Source: a virus. From it: a stretch of 64,000 bases of DNA. The position numbers and the translations under genes are program-made. The stretch spans positions 1-64,000 of the IMG/VR virus record IMGVR_UViG_3300044630_005784. One strand, given 5' to 3'. This document shows positions 19,258-27,421 of this stretch, one piece after another. The notes under the pieces are model-generated. The model was not told the DNA's origin. It did no database searches and saw only the letters and a program-made list of their open reading frames with translations. The stretch's first letter is position 1. Every line of letters starts with the position of its first letter.

Positions 19258-19425
19258 ATGAACGCAAAACCCGGACGCCCCCCAAAAAAAGCCACCACCA
19301 CCACAACCCTCACCCTCCGCATCCCAGCCGACGAAAAAAACTATCTCATCGACTCCGCAGAAGCCTCCGACCTCACCATCACCGACTACCTACTCGCCCT
19401 CATCCGCCGAGACCGCGGTGCCTAG
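19258..19425 (+). CDS. Ribbon-helix-helix protein, 55 aa
   Basis: This short gene encodes a basic N-terminus (KPGRPPKKATTTTT) followed by a CopG-type ribbon-helix-helix (LTLRIPADEKNYLIDSAEASDLTITDYLLALIRR). No SD is evident in AAAACATG, so it may be leaderless or coupled. Its end overlaps the GTG start of the next gene. Confidence 0.65.
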   Translation: MNAKPGRPPKKATTTTTLTLRIPADEKNYLIDSAEASDLTITDYLLALIRRDRGA

Positions 19426-19774
19426 ACCCCCACAAAAATCAGCCACCACCGGACCCAACTACATTCAAGTACGCCTACCCGGCTGGCTTAAAAATCAACT
19501 TATCGAACATGCAGAGAAACTTGACTGCACTTTAAACGCATGGCTGGTCGAAGCAATTCAAACACAGTTGCGTGCTGACCTGTCGCTACCTGAGCCTCCA
19601 CCGGCTCGTGCACCGTTGCCTACGACTGCTGACATGATTCGTGTTTGGGCTGTTGGTGAGCGGATTATTACTCCGTGTGGGAAGGTGTCTTGTCCGGCGG
19701 TGCAGGAGGGTGATTACCGTTGGGAGCATGATGGTATGGGTTTTTGTAATGAGTGTGGGATTCGGGTGGTTTAG
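19418..19774 (+). CDS. Ribbon-helix-helix protein with zinc ribbon, 118 aa
   Basis: Residues 15-50 form a ribbon-helix-helix (YIQVRLPGWLKNQLIEHAEKLDCTLNAWLVEAIQTQL). After a Pro-rich linker, a zinc-ribbon-like region follows with Cys pairs (CGKVSC and CNECG). The layout matches the protein at 18918, so the two are probably paralogues. The GTG start lies within the end of the 55-residue gene. The stop overlaps the stop of the convergent WhiB gene (TTAG). Confidence 0.7.
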   Translation: MPRPPQKSATTGPNYIQVRLPGWLKNQLIEHAEKLDCTLNAWLVEAIQTQLRADLSLPEPPPARAPLPTTADMIRVWAVGERIITPCGKVSCPAVQEGDYRWEHDGMGFCNECGIRVV

Positions 19775-20130
19775 AGGCGGTTTGCCCACATTTGTGCGAG
19801 TGTGGGTCGTATGGGTTTGATTCCTCGTTTGCGTTGTTCTGCTGCGAGTTGTCGGGGGGTTAGTCCTGCCCATACTCCGTGTAGGTCTGCTGTGGGGAAT
19901 TGGAGTGCGTATTCGAGGCATTGGGTTTGGACTGTGCAGTTGCGGCATAGTGAGCGTGCGGCGGGTATGTAGGTGATGTCTTTGTAGGCTTTGGGGAACA
20001 TGAGTTCGCCTTTGCCTTTGCAGTTGGCGTTGTTTCGCCATTTGGGGTTTGGTTGGTTTGTTGTGTGTATTTCTTTTGGGTTGTTGTTGTTGGGTTGTTT
20101 TTGGTTGGGTGGGTTTTCGGGGTTGCTCAT
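19771..20130 (-). CDS. whiB-like: WhiB-family transcriptional regulator, 119 aa
   Basis: Four cysteines in the WhiB spacing (C37, C62, C65, C71) should bind a [4Fe-4S] cluster, and the G-V-W-A-G-L-T turn (85-91) followed by a basic stretch is the WhiB DNA-contact motif. WhiB proteins are found almost only in actinobacteria and their phages, where they partner the main sigma factor and can alter host transcription. The N-terminal 30 residues are Asn/Pro-rich and not conserved. It is the last gene of a leftward operon whose promoter carries a LexA box (22669-22680). Confidence 0.92.
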   Translation of the reverse strand: MSNPENPPNQKQPNNNNPKEIHTTNQPNPKWRNNANCKGKGELMFPKAYKDITYIPAARSLCRNCTVQTQCLEYALQFPTADLHGVWAGLTPRQLAAEQRKRGIKPIRPTLAQMWANRL

Positions 20131-20594
20131 CGGTGGAGTTGTTGGATTTTGAGGATCATTCCGCGGGGGATGGTGATTGAGTGTCCGCCTGTGGAGTCGT
20201 TCATTAGGGAGATGATGGTTACCCATTCGGGGTGGTCTGTGATGAGGTATCCGACTGAGAGTGTTTCGCAGGGTTGGATTTCTTGTAGGTCGTCGATGTC
20301 CATCCATTCGGTGATGGCGTTGGCTACTGCGTCGATCCAGAGGATTTCGATGATGACGTAGCGGTCCCATTCGGGGTGGAGGTCATAGGCTTTGTATTGG
20401 TTTCCGACTCCATAGGTGAGTTTGACTATTGGAGTGTTCTTTGCTTCCCCCGTGTTCTTCTCTCCCCTAGGGATGGATACGGGTTCTGGGGAGGACGTGG
20501 ATGTAGGTCGCGACGCTTTGTCGGTGGCGGGCTTGGGTTGTACTGGTTTGGTTGGTGCTTTCTTGACGCCCATTCGCTGCTGGTTGGTTTTCAC
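20127..20594 (-). CDS. Hypothetical protein, 155 aa
   Basis: I do not recognise it. The first 50 residues are basic, Pro/Thr/Ser-rich and likely disordered; the remainder is a compact beta-rich domain (IVKLTYGVGNQYKAYDL, RYVIIEILWIDAV, SITIPRGMILKIQQLH). I start it at the GTG 20594, which overlaps the upstream stop (GTGA); an ATG eight codons in is the alternative. It overlaps the WhiB gene (ATGA). Confidence 0.65.
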   Translation of the reverse strand: MKTNQQRMGVKKAPTKPVQPKPATDKASRPTSTSSPEPVSIPRGEKNTGEAKNTPIVKLTYGVGNQYKAYDLHPEWDRYVIIEILWIDAVANAITEWMDIDDLQEIQPCETLSVGYLITDHPEWVTIISLMNDSTGGHSITIPRGMILKIQQLHR

Positions 20595-20941
20595 GGTGCT
20601 TGTCCTTTTTTGCTCCAGTGGAGGGCGAGTGTGGCGAGGGCTATTACTGCTGCCCATTGGGCTAGTTGGTTGTTGATGATTACTGCGATTATGAGGAGGA
20701 TTGCGGTTGTTGCGAGTAGGAGTGCGCATAGTCCGATGATGGCGTATACGAGTGATGAGAATGCGATGTAAAGGAGTTGTTGGGCGAAGTTGAGTTCGTC
20801 TGGCTCTTGCTCGTAGTCGAACCGTTGTTCGTAGTACCGGGAGTCTTGATATAGCCCATCTCGGTCGAGGTCGTTTGGTGGTGTTGGAAGGTGTTCGTTG
20901 TGGTTTGGGCTGTTGAGCCATTCATCGAACCAGTCCTTCAT
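20591..20941 (-). CDS. Membrane protein, 116 aa
   Basis: An acidic N-terminal region of about 50 residues precedes a long hydrophobic stretch that can make two or three spans (LLYIAFSSLVYAIIGLCALLLATTAILLIIAVII, then LAQWAAVIALATLAL). It is probably an inner-membrane protein of unknown role. The start overlaps the phosphoesterase stop (ATGA). Confidence 0.7.
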   Translation of the reverse strand: MKDWFDEWLNSPNHNEHLPTPPNDLDRDGLYQDSRYYEQRFDYEQEPDELNFAQQLLYIAFSSLVYAIIGLCALLLATTAILLIIAVIINNQLAQWAAVIALATLALHWSKKGQAP

Positions 20942-22155
20942 AGGAGGGTCATTTCTCCCCATCCGTCTGGGGCGACGACCATTGAGAGGGTTCCGGCTCG
21001 GGTGCGGGTTCCTGTCATGTCGGACCAGTATTCGGATACTTGTGTGAGTGATGGGGTGATGAAGACTGCTCGGCCTTCTTGTTCTTTGACGTTCAGGTGG
21101 TGGTAGTGACCGGCGATGAGTAGTTGTGAGTCGGCTACTCCGGGGTATGCCCTGCCCATGGTTTGTGATTGCCACCATCCCCAGAGGGTTTCGGCTGCGT
21201 TGCCTTTGGGGCGTGCGACGTGTCCGTGTGTGAAAGCAACATTTGTGCCAGACAAATTTAAAGAGACTGCGATTTCGTCCCTACTTAGTCTCCACCCAAT
21301 GTGTCCATAGGCTGAAGGATTCGTGGAAAGTATCTCGGCCACTTGTTCGAAGACTGCGACGTCATCGTTGTCATGTACTGCAGTAAAGGCCTTCTTGCCT
21401 TGCCGGTTTTCGCCATGATTACCGGGAATCGCAACCCCGATTAATTTATCTGTATGTGGAGCGACGGCCATAAAGATGTCTCGTACGGCTCGACGTACAA
21501 ACTTGACCTGATCCCGTCGATCGAGTTCCACTCGGAACGGTTGGGCGCTATAGAAGCCTTGGCAGTTTTCAACAAGATCGCCAAGTCCGGCGATGCAAAC
21601 CTGTCCGATTCCTACGCGCGCGCGCCGAAGATCAGCAATGCGGTCTGGGATTGATTCAACTAAAGCGGCTGCTGCTTTTGCTTGCGCTTCGACTCCTCCG
21701 CCGTCACAGTTACCAATTTGCCAGTCCGACAGAGCAACGACAAAAGTGGCGTCACCGGTTGGGGGGCTTTTCTTGGTCTTTTTGGCCTTCCGAACCTCCT
21801 GATATACATCTTCAGGAAGTGCTTCAAGTTTTCGTCGCCGCCGAATCTCCGCTTTAAATGAATATTGGATGCAGGAAACCGCTTGTTCGCCTTGTTCGTC
21901 GCGCTTCCATCCGTCCCATGAACACCATCGCATGGTGTCGCCGACGACTTCGTATTCTTCAGGGTCGAGTCCTCGTGCTCGGAGTAGGTCGTCCCATTCA
22001 CCGGGGGGGCTGTCAAGAGTTCCGGTTGTGATAATTCCTTGAGTACCATCCCAGACAACTCCGGGTTCCCATCCAGAGGGAACGGTGCGTTCGCGACTTG
22101 CTTCGGGTTCTTCTTCGCGACCTTCTAAAGATGAGAGTCGATCGGACAGATTCAT
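20938..22155 (-). CDS. Calcineurin-like metallophosphoesterase, 405 aa
   Basis: The metal-binding motifs of the calcineurin-like phosphoesterase fold appear in order: SDWQIG (D-x-Q/H, about residue 143), GLGDLVEN (GD, about 190), GNHGE (about 248), THGHVARP (about 312) and AGHYHHL (about 347). The family includes Mre11/SbcD-type nucleases and other phosphatases; in actinobacteriophages related proteins are often labelled MRE11-like. The N-terminal 130 residues (with DGWKRDEQGEQ) are an extra domain, possibly for DNA binding. It is the largest gene of the LexA-box operon. Confidence 0.85.
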   Translation of the reverse strand: MNLSDRLSSLEGREEEPEASRERTVPSGWEPGVVWDGTQGIITTGTLDSPPGEWDDLLRARGLDPEEYEVVGDTMRWCSWDGWKRDEQGEQAVSCIQYSFKAEIRRRRKLEALPEDVYQEVRKAKKTKKSPPTGDATFVVALSDWQIGNCDGGGVEAQAKAAAALVESIPDRIADLRRARVGIGQVCIAGLGDLVENCQGFYSAQPFRVELDRRDQVKFVRRAVRDIFMAVAPHTDKLIGVAIPGNHGENRQGKKAFTAVHDNDDVAVFEQVAEILSTNPSAYGHIGWRLSRDEIAVSLNLSGTNVAFTHGHVARPKGNAAETLWGWWQSQTMGRAYPGVADSQLLIAGHYHHLNVKEQEGRAVFITPSLTQVSEYWSDMTGTRTRAGTLSMVVAPDGWGEMTLL

Positions 22156-22403
22156 GTTGTTCTCGTTTCTTTACACCCGCACCAGTTGTTGCGATGAACG
22201 CCTAATGCTTCGCGGGCTACACGGATACCTGATTCACGGAGTTCGGCATGAATGGCCCGAAGTGAAGTTTTACTGCCAGTCAAGAGGTTCTCAAGAATTT
22301 CAGCAGTGTCGCTATCGAGTTCTGTCTTAATCTCTCTGACTCGACAAGGCCGTTGGCCCTGAACTGTTTCAATCATCGAAAGCCGTTCTTTCAAAGACGT
22401 CAT
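22152..22403 (-). CDS. Hypothetical protein, 83 aa
   Basis: I do not recognise it. It is helical, with a RESGIRVAREALGVHRNNW segment near the C-terminus that could be a helix-turn-helix. I use the ATG at 22403 because it overlaps the upstream stop (ATGA); an in-frame TTG lies three codons earlier. The stop overlaps the phosphoesterase start. Confidence 0.65.
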   Translation of the reverse strand: MTSLKERLSMIETVQGQRPCRVREIKTELDSDTAEILENLLTGSKTSLRAIHAELRESGIRVAREALGVHRNNWCGCKETRTT

Positions 22404-22633
22404 TTCTTCCAACTCTCCCCATCATTGAGCAACCAATGAGCAACCAAACCGCCGATAACTCCACCGGCAATTTCGGCACCCATCCTTTGATTAGCAATCC
22501 AACGAACGCCCTGAGAAATACTCGGCCGACCCAAACCTCGCATAATCCCGTTATAAACAAGCGCAGCACAAAGAAGGAATAGCGGCCCGATCAAAAACTG
22601 CAGGGCGTTTGGGCGGTAGTTTGTCGTGTCCAT
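22400..22633 (-). CDS. Membrane protein, 77 aa
   Basis: Two hydrophobic spans (ALQFLIGPLFLLCAALVYNGIM, and AGGVIGGLVAHWLL) with a short loop suggest a small membrane protein, perhaps holin-like in size, but nothing else supports lysis. It is the first gene of the LexA-box operon. No SD is evident in the short leader. I place the start at 22633 because in-frame codons farther upstream lie within or beyond the promoter. Confidence 0.65.
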   Translation of the reverse strand: MDTTNYRPNALQFLIGPLFLLCAALVYNGIMRGLGRPSISQGVRWIANQRMGAEIAGGVIGGLVAHWLLNDGESWKK

Positions 22634-22658
22634 GGCAGTCGCATTGGCGCTGCCGATG

Positions 22659-22680
22659 AGTATACGCTGAACATATGTTC
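22659..22680 (-). promoter_or_regulatory. LexA box overlapping a leftward promoter
   Basis: GAACATATGTTC (22669-22680), with a flanking CGA on the right, matches the actinobacterial/Bacillus LexA box. On the minus strand it is followed by the -10-like TATACT (22659-22664), so a bound repressor would block RNA polymerase. The rightward gene at 22694 begins 14 bp away on the other side. Confidence 0.7.
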
Positions 22681-22693
22681 GAAAGCCAGCACC

Positions 22694-23128
22694 ATGAATG
22701 ATCACCCACTCAAAGCACCAGTACAAAACGCAATTAACCAAGCACTGGATACCGATAGCGATCTATCTGCAGAAGCAATTACCGAGCAAGTAATGCGGGC
22801 GCTCGATGAACGTGGAGTTATCCAGTACGCGCCAAAAGGAACACTGCCTCTGCTCTCCGCCGCAGGACGAGTCTTTGTATGCATCGCAGAAAACCCAAGA
22901 ATCACGTTGCGCGAGATTTCGGTAATGCTTGGGGTAACGGAATCCAACGTTGCTAGGTCTGTATCAAAACTTGTTGCTTCTGGAGTCATAGCAAGAACAA
23001 AAGTCAAGAACAGAAATGTGTACACAATTAAGATAAAAACGGCCAAAAAACACCCTGATATACATCGGTTTTACGAAGCGATCGATCCTCTTTGGCTTGA
23101 AGATGGAGAAAACGCACCACTTTTCTAA
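22694..23128 (+). CDS. Winged-helix (MarR-like) regulator, 144 aa
   Basis: Residues 50-115 form a winged helix-turn-helix: AAGRVFVCIAENPRITLREISVMLGVTESNVARSVSKLVASGVIARTKVKNRNVYTIKI, with the typical recognition helix and wing. An N-terminal helix may serve dimerisation, and the C-terminus is acidic. It is divergent from the LexA-box operon and 14 bp from the box, so it is probably regulated with it and may regulate it. No strong SD is visible. Confidence 0.8.
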   Translation: MNDHPLKAPVQNAINQALDTDSDLSAEAITEQVMRALDERGVIQYAPKGTLPLLSAAGRVFVCIAENPRITLREISVMLGVTESNVARSVSKLVASGVIARTKVKNRNVYTIKIKTAKKHPDIHRFYEAIDPLWLEDGENAPLF

Positions 23129-23170
23129 CAATGGCCGTTAAGATCTATCCATACTATTTTTGGAGGATCA

Positions 23171-23401
23171 ATGGGTTTTCTGACCGGACTTCTTTTAGTC
23201 GGATGGCTAAACAATCGAGCACTAGCCGATGACTATGAAGACTTGCTAGATGAATACGAACAACAAATCGATCATATGCACAGTTCCTACGAACTAGCGC
23301 TCGCCGAAGTGTTCTGCGGACCCTGTTGTAATTTCTGTGGATCTTGTGGCCCGCATCAGTTTTGTCGCCACTGTTTCGATAGCAGGATAGTTACTGAATA
23401 A
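23171..23401 (+). CDS. Membrane-anchored Cys-rich protein, 76 aa
   Basis: The N-terminus is hydrophobic (MGFLTGLLLVGWL) and could be an anchor or signal. A coiled, acidic stretch follows, then a cysteine cluster CGPCCNFCGSCGPHQFCRHC (about residues 49-68) that probably binds zinc. SD GGAGG. The 3' end overlaps the convergent gene 23391-23711 by 11 bp. Function unknown. Confidence 0.7.
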   Translation: MGFLTGLLLVGWLNNRALADDYEDLLDEYEQQIDHMHSSYELALAEVFCGPCCNFCGSCGPHQFCRHCFDSRIVTE

Positions 23402-23711
23402 TGGCCCACGCCGAAAATGCTTCGTCCTCGGATGGAATGATCCAAACTTGGCAGGCATCGATATCGTGAGTGTCCCCGTTGACGGTCCACGCTATTTGAA
23501 GTGTTGGCTGTGGCTCGATTACGCCAACATTGCATTCAAGACCATAAGTGTTAATGAAATAACGGACAATGCAGCCAACACGGTGGTGCTGGCATTCTTC
23601 GGCGCCCGGGCAGTCGACTGAAGTGATGATTAGTTGGGCTTTATTGAGCAGAAGGTGAATTTGGTGATTGTCGTTGTGCCAGACTGAGACGGCATCGAGT
23701 TCAGTCGACAT
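23391..23711 (-). CDS. Hypothetical protein, 106 aa
   Basis: I do not recognise it. It is a compact protein of alternating strands with paired cysteines in the middle (DCPGAEECQHHRVGC), possibly metal-binding. It is the last gene of the long leftward structural block and converges with 23171-23401. Confidence 0.65.
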   Translation of the reverse strand: MSTELDAVSVWHNDNHQIHLLLNKAQLIITSVDCPGAEECQHHRVGCIVRYFINTYGLECNVGVIEPQPTLQIAWTVNGDTHDIDACQVWIIPSEDEAFSAWAIIQ

Positions 23712-23883
23712 CTGTCGGGTCCAGTTGTTCGGTTACTTTTGATTGCAACGCTTTTTCCATGTCAAAAATTAACCGTTGTGCTTTTTCCAATGCAGCGTCT
23801 TTTGTTTCTACTTCAACGGTCAGGCGACCGATTGTTGCTGTAAGACGTTCGATCAGTTCTGAAGCGTCAATAGAAATCGTCAT
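23701..23883 (-). CDS. Short coiled-coil protein, 60 aa
   Basis: An almost continuous heptad-like helix (LIERLTATIGRLTVEVETKDAALEKAQRLIFDMEKALQ) predicts a coiled coil. SD GGAGT. It overlaps the following gene by 11 bp. Function unknown. Confidence 0.65.
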   Translation of the reverse strand: MTISIDASELIERLTATIGRLTVEVETKDAALEKAQRLIFDMEKALQSKVTEQLDPTDVD

Positions 23884-23890
23884 TTTGTTT

Positions 23891-25096
23891 TTACTCCAAT
23901 GTCAAGTTTGCTTCGTGATTGTCGCTTGGTTCCAAAGACCAGTCATTACCCGCAACGGTCCAAATGTAATCGTCCACTTCAAGTTCCTCAAACCGCTCAT
24001 GGATTTCCGTGTCGTACTGGTAAGCGAAATATCTTACGAGCCGTTGGATCTCTTTATTGCGAACCCTCTGGGTATTTGAACCAGACGTGCTGATGTGCTG
24101 GATGTACCCCAACCTCTTGACGTGAACCATTCGAGTTGTCAGGAAAGTCCTGATGCAAAGTTCATAGTCATCAGCCACATGAATCTCGGGGTTGTGTCCA
24201 CCGGCTGCGTAGTACGCCTCGCGAGTCCAAGCCCGAGCATGGTTCGGCATCCCCACTATATGACGCACAGTCTTAGCGTTTACGGACGGGTAGTTCGCCA
24301 CAGCGTATGTATGGCCCCTGTAGTCCTCGTAGCGGTACGAGCCGAAGCCAAATGCGTATCCGTCCGGATAGGTGGCATTTTCGCCTGTATCGAGAATCTC
24401 GGCGCAGTCGGTGTAGGCGAAGCCTGCTTCGGGGAATGTCTGGAAGGCTTCAACGATGTCGCCTAGACAGTTGACGGTGAGTTCATCGTCGTGGTCAAGT
24501 TCTACAAAGATTGCTCCGCTGGCCAGTCCGCAGCATCGACGCTTGACTTCACCGATGCGCCCGCATGGGGTTGCTGCTTTGAAGACTTTGATTCGACGGT
24601 CATGGGCGGCAAGGCTTTTGGCGATTTCAAATGTCTTGTCGTTAGGGGAGTCGTCGTAGATGACCCATTCCCAGTTGTCATAGTTTTGTTCGCAGAGAGA
24701 TTTATACGGTCGGAGTAGGCCGGTACCGGTGTTGTAGGTAGGAGTAAACACCGAAACGAGGGGTGTCTCAGGGAAACGCTTCTGAGTCGCCGTACTCATG
24801 TATGCGCCCATCACATCGTGGGCTACATCAGACAGAGATACTTCAGAGTCGTAGTGCAGCCAACGCTTCCGAACCTCAATAGATTGCCTATTCAGATTCG
24901 GATAGTCCTCAGCGTCACCGAACGTGCAGATCACGCTGTAGTGATGAGACGCTAGAACGAAGGCAATGTCGGTGTCTTCCGGAATGTCAGATACGGAGAA
25001 TCCGTCAGCCTCATACTCTGCGGTGTTGTTGAGTACGAGTTCTTCAACGGGTGACTTGTTGCCAATAAGCAATACGGAAATAAGGCCAGAGTCCAT
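23891..25096 (-). CDS. Glycosyltransferase family 2, 401 aa
   Basis: The GT2 core begins near residue 115: PLVSVFTPTYNTG, then EQNYDNWEWVIYDDSPND, and ELDHDDEL as the DxD metal site near residue 195, followed by GFAYTDCAEI. These are the nucleotide-sugar binding features of GT-A inverting enzymes. The N-terminal 110 residues (ALDSGLISVLLIGNKSP-like Rossmann strand and helices) are unusual and may bind a partner. Next to the collar-domain fibre genes, it may glycosylate tail fibres or modify the host surface; this is inference. Confidence 0.85.
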   Translation of the reverse strand: MDSGLISVLLIGNKSPVEELVLNNTAEYEADGFSVSDIPEDTDIAFVLASHHYSVICTFGDAEDYPNLNRQSIEVRKRWLHYDSEVSLSDVAHDVMGAYMSTATQKRFPETPLVSVFTPTYNTGTGLLRPYKSLCEQNYDNWEWVIYDDSPNDKTFEIAKSLAAHDRRIKVFKAATPCGRIGEVKRRCCGLASGAIFVELDHDDELTVNCLGDIVEAFQTFPEAGFAYTDCAEILDTGENATYPDGYAFGFGSYRYEDYRGHTYAVANYPSVNAKTVRHIVGMPNHARAWTREAYYAAGGHNPEIHVADDYELCIRTFLTTRMVHVKRLGYIQHISTSGSNTQRVRNKEIQRLVRYFAYQYDTEIHERFEELEVDDYIWTVAGNDWSLEPSDNHEANLTLE

Positions 25097-25120
25097 GTGG
25101 TGACTCTAGATCAGTACCGC

Positions 25121-25471
25121 CTACTTATCAATAGATTCAATACCGATTCGAGCCTCAAGAGCGCGAATGCGTGCAGCCTGCTCAGAGGTTCGTAGTTCCA
25201 GAACGTCAAGACGAGCATCCAAGTCAACAACGGCCTGCGCCGTCTTCATGTGGTTTTCAAGCCAGTCAGTGATCTGGTCATTGTTTTCTTGCCACGTTTC
25301 AGCATGAAGCCGAAGGCGTTCTCTGTCTCGTTCTGTGCCATTTTCAAGAAGGTCTGCTTCGCTTTCAAAGCCACATGAACGTGCGCCCATGTCCCTGTCA
25401 AATACTTGCCTTGGTTTGAATCCGAAGATTTCAGCGGGTCGTGTGCTGTCTGGAAGATTTTCGAGTCCCAT
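25121..25471 (-). CDS. Hypothetical protein with coiled coil, 116 aa
   Basis: I do not recognise it. The first 60 residues contain FGFKPRQVFDRDMGARSCGF and a charged helix; the last 40 (VVDLDARLDVLELRTSEQAARIRALEARI) form a coiled coil. It lies between the collar-domain proteins and the glycosyltransferase and may be a fibre-associated trimeriser or chaperone. Confidence 0.6.
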   Translation of the reverse strand: MGLENLPDSTRPAEIFGFKPRQVFDRDMGARSCGFESEADLLENGTERDRERLRLHAETWQENNDQITDWLENHMKTAQAVVDLDARLDVLELRTSEQAARIRALEARIGIESIDK

Positions 25472-25478
25472 GATGCTC

Positions 25479-26000
25479 CTACGTTTTTATAATGAAGTTG
25501 ATTAGAAGGTATGGCTGAAGGTTTGTATGCGCCGCAGAGGCTCCAACACCCGCATCATAACCAGTAACTCCGATTACGAGTTCGGTTGATGTTTCCGTGG
25601 CGCTAGCGGCGTTTCGGATGCCGGAAACTCCGCTGCCACTGTCGGTGACGTTTGTGTATTGACTGTTGTGATAAAAATCTACATAGGTGTGGGCGTGACT
25701 AACCAGTCCGGATTGGGCAGCCGTAAGGGTTTCGGTACTTGTACCGCCCGTGGCATTCAATGTTCCAGTGTAATAAGGCACAAATGTCCTCATGTCAGGA
25801 ACTGAAAAGGTGGGCGATGCGCTTCCATAGGTGTTTCCGATAGCAGCATAAAGAGCCGGATATGTTGCTATGTCATACGCACTCCCATTACACAACAACC
25901 AACCCGGTGGAATGGTGCTTGAGGGCCAAATGCTTACGAGTCCGGCAGGTATCTTTCGGGTTTGTTGAGACACGGGCCGTGATGCTTGGTTTCTTTTCAT
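25479..26000 (-). CDS. Tail-collar-domain protein A, 173 aa
   Basis: The central motif IPPGWLLCNGSAYDIATYPALYAAIGNTYG, then SVPDMRTFVPYY, is the phage tail collar domain seen at fibre tips. The C-terminus ends in LQPYLLINFIIKT, as in its paralogues. It is one of three tandem collar-domain genes (25479-27054), with a fourth copy inside the fibre gene 36071-37435. The tail-facing N-terminus is short. These proteins are likely fibre tips or receptor-contact parts. Confidence 0.8.
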   Translation of the reverse strand: MKRNQASRPVSQQTRKIPAGLVSIWPSSTIPPGWLLCNGSAYDIATYPALYAAIGNTYGSASPTFSVPDMRTFVPYYTGTLNATGGTSTETLTAAQSGLVSHAHTYVDFYHNSQYTNVTDSGSGVSGIRNAASATETSTELVIGVTGYDAGVGASAAHTNLQPYLLINFIIKT

Positions 26001-26491
26001 CCGAAAGCCTTAATGATGAAACTCAATGATCTGTATGGCTGAAGGTTGTTATGAGAAGAAGCAGCATTTGCCGCAGCAGCCGTACTTGTGGACCCACCCA
26101 CATCGACCCTGTTGAAAGCAGCCGATGCACTACTTCCGGTGTCGGCAAGGCTAAAGCCTTCAGTGCTGAAGTCAAATGTATTGTGGAAGTGATTTTTAAA
26201 ACCCGTTTGAGCGCCGGTGAGAGTAACGGTAGCCACACCATCAGTTGCGCCGACGAAGGCATCAGTGCCATATGGCGTTCTTGATGAGAAGTTTGGTACT
26301 TGAAAACCGCCAGATGAGCCGAAACTGGTTCCAATCGCTGCATAAAGTTCCGGATACGTCGCTATCGCATAGCCGGTACCATCACAAAGAAGCCACCCCT
26401 TTGGGACTGTTGTTGTCGTCCAGTTCAAAATAGTTCCAACTGGAAACAGGAAACGATCAAGAGATACTGGGCTAGAAACGTACTCGTCCAT
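25997..26491 (-). CDS. Tail-collar-domain protein B, 164 aa
   Basis: It shares VPKGWLLCDGTGYAIATYPELYAAIGTSFG, FQVPNFSSRTPYG and LQPYRSLSFIIKAF with its neighbours, so it is a diverged duplicate. The segment between the collar motif and the C-terminus (about residues 85-145) is the variable part. The start overlaps the previous stop (TAATG); the stop overlaps the next start. Confidence 0.8.
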   Translation of the reverse strand: MDEYVSSPVSLDRFLFPVGTILNWTTTTVPKGWLLCDGTGYAIATYPELYAAIGTSFGSSGGFQVPNFSSRTPYGTDAFVGATDGVATVTLTGAQTGFKNHFHNTFDFSTEGFSLADTGSSASAAFNRVDVGGSTSTAAAANAASSHNNLQPYRSLSFIIKAFG

Positions 26492-27054
26492 TATGTCGCC
26501 TTAATAATAAAGGCAATAGTCAAACCGGGCATAAGGTTGGTATGACTTGATACTGCACTTGCGTCAGCGGGATTACTTGTTGTGGCTCGTGTGACTTCCG
26601 ATTGAGAGTTTGAAGCAATACCTGTAGATCCGCTTGAAACGATGATTCCCGTAGATCGATAGAAATCAGTGTAAGTATGTCTATGGCCGGGCATTCCGGA
26701 CTGGGTAGTAGTAAGTTGCACCGACGCATGACCGCCAGTTGAACCGATAGCCCGACCCAAGCCCGCTTCGGTAATGCCAAGGCCTGCGCCGTTTGTCCCC
26801 GTGAGAGCGCCAGTTGCTGTTCCACCCGCCCCAACGGGAATGCGATCTGTAAAGTTTGGGACTTGAAAACCGCCACTTGAACCGTAGGTTGTTCCGATCA
26901 CAGCAAAAAGTGCAGGATAAGTAGTAGTTGCGTAGCCCGTACCATTACACAACAACCAACCCTTTGGAATGTTGGTTACTGACCCATACATAACAATCAT
27001 GCCGACAGGCACTTGCAATGTAGGTTCAGAAACGTACTGGCTGACTTCTCTCAT
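26491..27054 (-). CDS. Tail-collar-domain protein C, 187 aa
   Basis: It has IPKGWLLCNGTGYATTTYPALFAVIGTTYG, FQVPNFTDRIPVG, HRHTYTDFY and LMPGLTIAFIIKAT. The start is placed at the ATG 27054, just after the stop of the 120-residue gene; the frame extends upstream only through that gene. This is the largest of the three tandem copies. Confidence 0.8.
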   Translation of the reverse strand: MREVSQYVSEPTLQVPVGMIVMYGSVTNIPKGWLLCNGTGYATTTYPALFAVIGTTYGSSGGFQVPNFTDRIPVGAGGTATGALTGTNGAGLGITEAGLGRAIGSTGGHASVQLTTTQSGMPGHRHTYTDFYRSTGIIVSSGSTGIASNSQSEVTRATTSNPADASAVSSHTNLMPGLTIAFIIKAT

Positions 27055-27056
27055 GA

Positions 27057-27419
27057 TCAGGTAATGGTGTTGACGTAACCGTGGATTGTAATGACGTTCG
27101 TGGTACCGGCGAAGGCACGCACGACAAGCGGAGTTGCATTGCCCTTGATCAAAAGACCGGGGGCCACAAGAACAAGGCCTGACTCGGGCTGAATCGTAAG
27201 TTCGATGTGATCGTCGGGAGCAGAAACCCCACCCCACTCAATAGTCAGTTTCACGGCGGCACTCGCTGAGGAGTTGACGGCGTAAAGCCAAATCTCGTGA
27301 AGGGTCGAGGCGGTTGACGATCCGGTGTGGATTGTCGTTCCAGCCGTTGCCGTAGCAGCCACTTTGATGGCACGCCCATCAGTAGAACCGCTCAAGATTG
27401 TTTTAGCGTAAGTAGCCAT
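27057..27419 (-). CDS. Structural protein next to the giant fibre, 120 aa
   Basis: This is a Thr/Ala/Gly-rich, mostly beta protein (HEIWLYAVNSSASAAVKLTIEWGG, IELTIQPESGLVLVAPGL) of the kind found beside tail-fibre genes. I know no specific family. It sits two bases from the 2346-residue fibre gene and probably belongs to the same adsorption apparatus. Confidence 0.6.
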   Translation of the reverse strand: MATYAKTILSGSTDGRAIKVAATATAGTTIHTGSSTASTLHEIWLYAVNSSASAAVKLTIEWGGVSAPDDHIELTIQPESGLVLVAPGLLIKGNATPLVVRAFAGTTNVITIHGYVNTIT

Positions 27420-27421
27420 TA

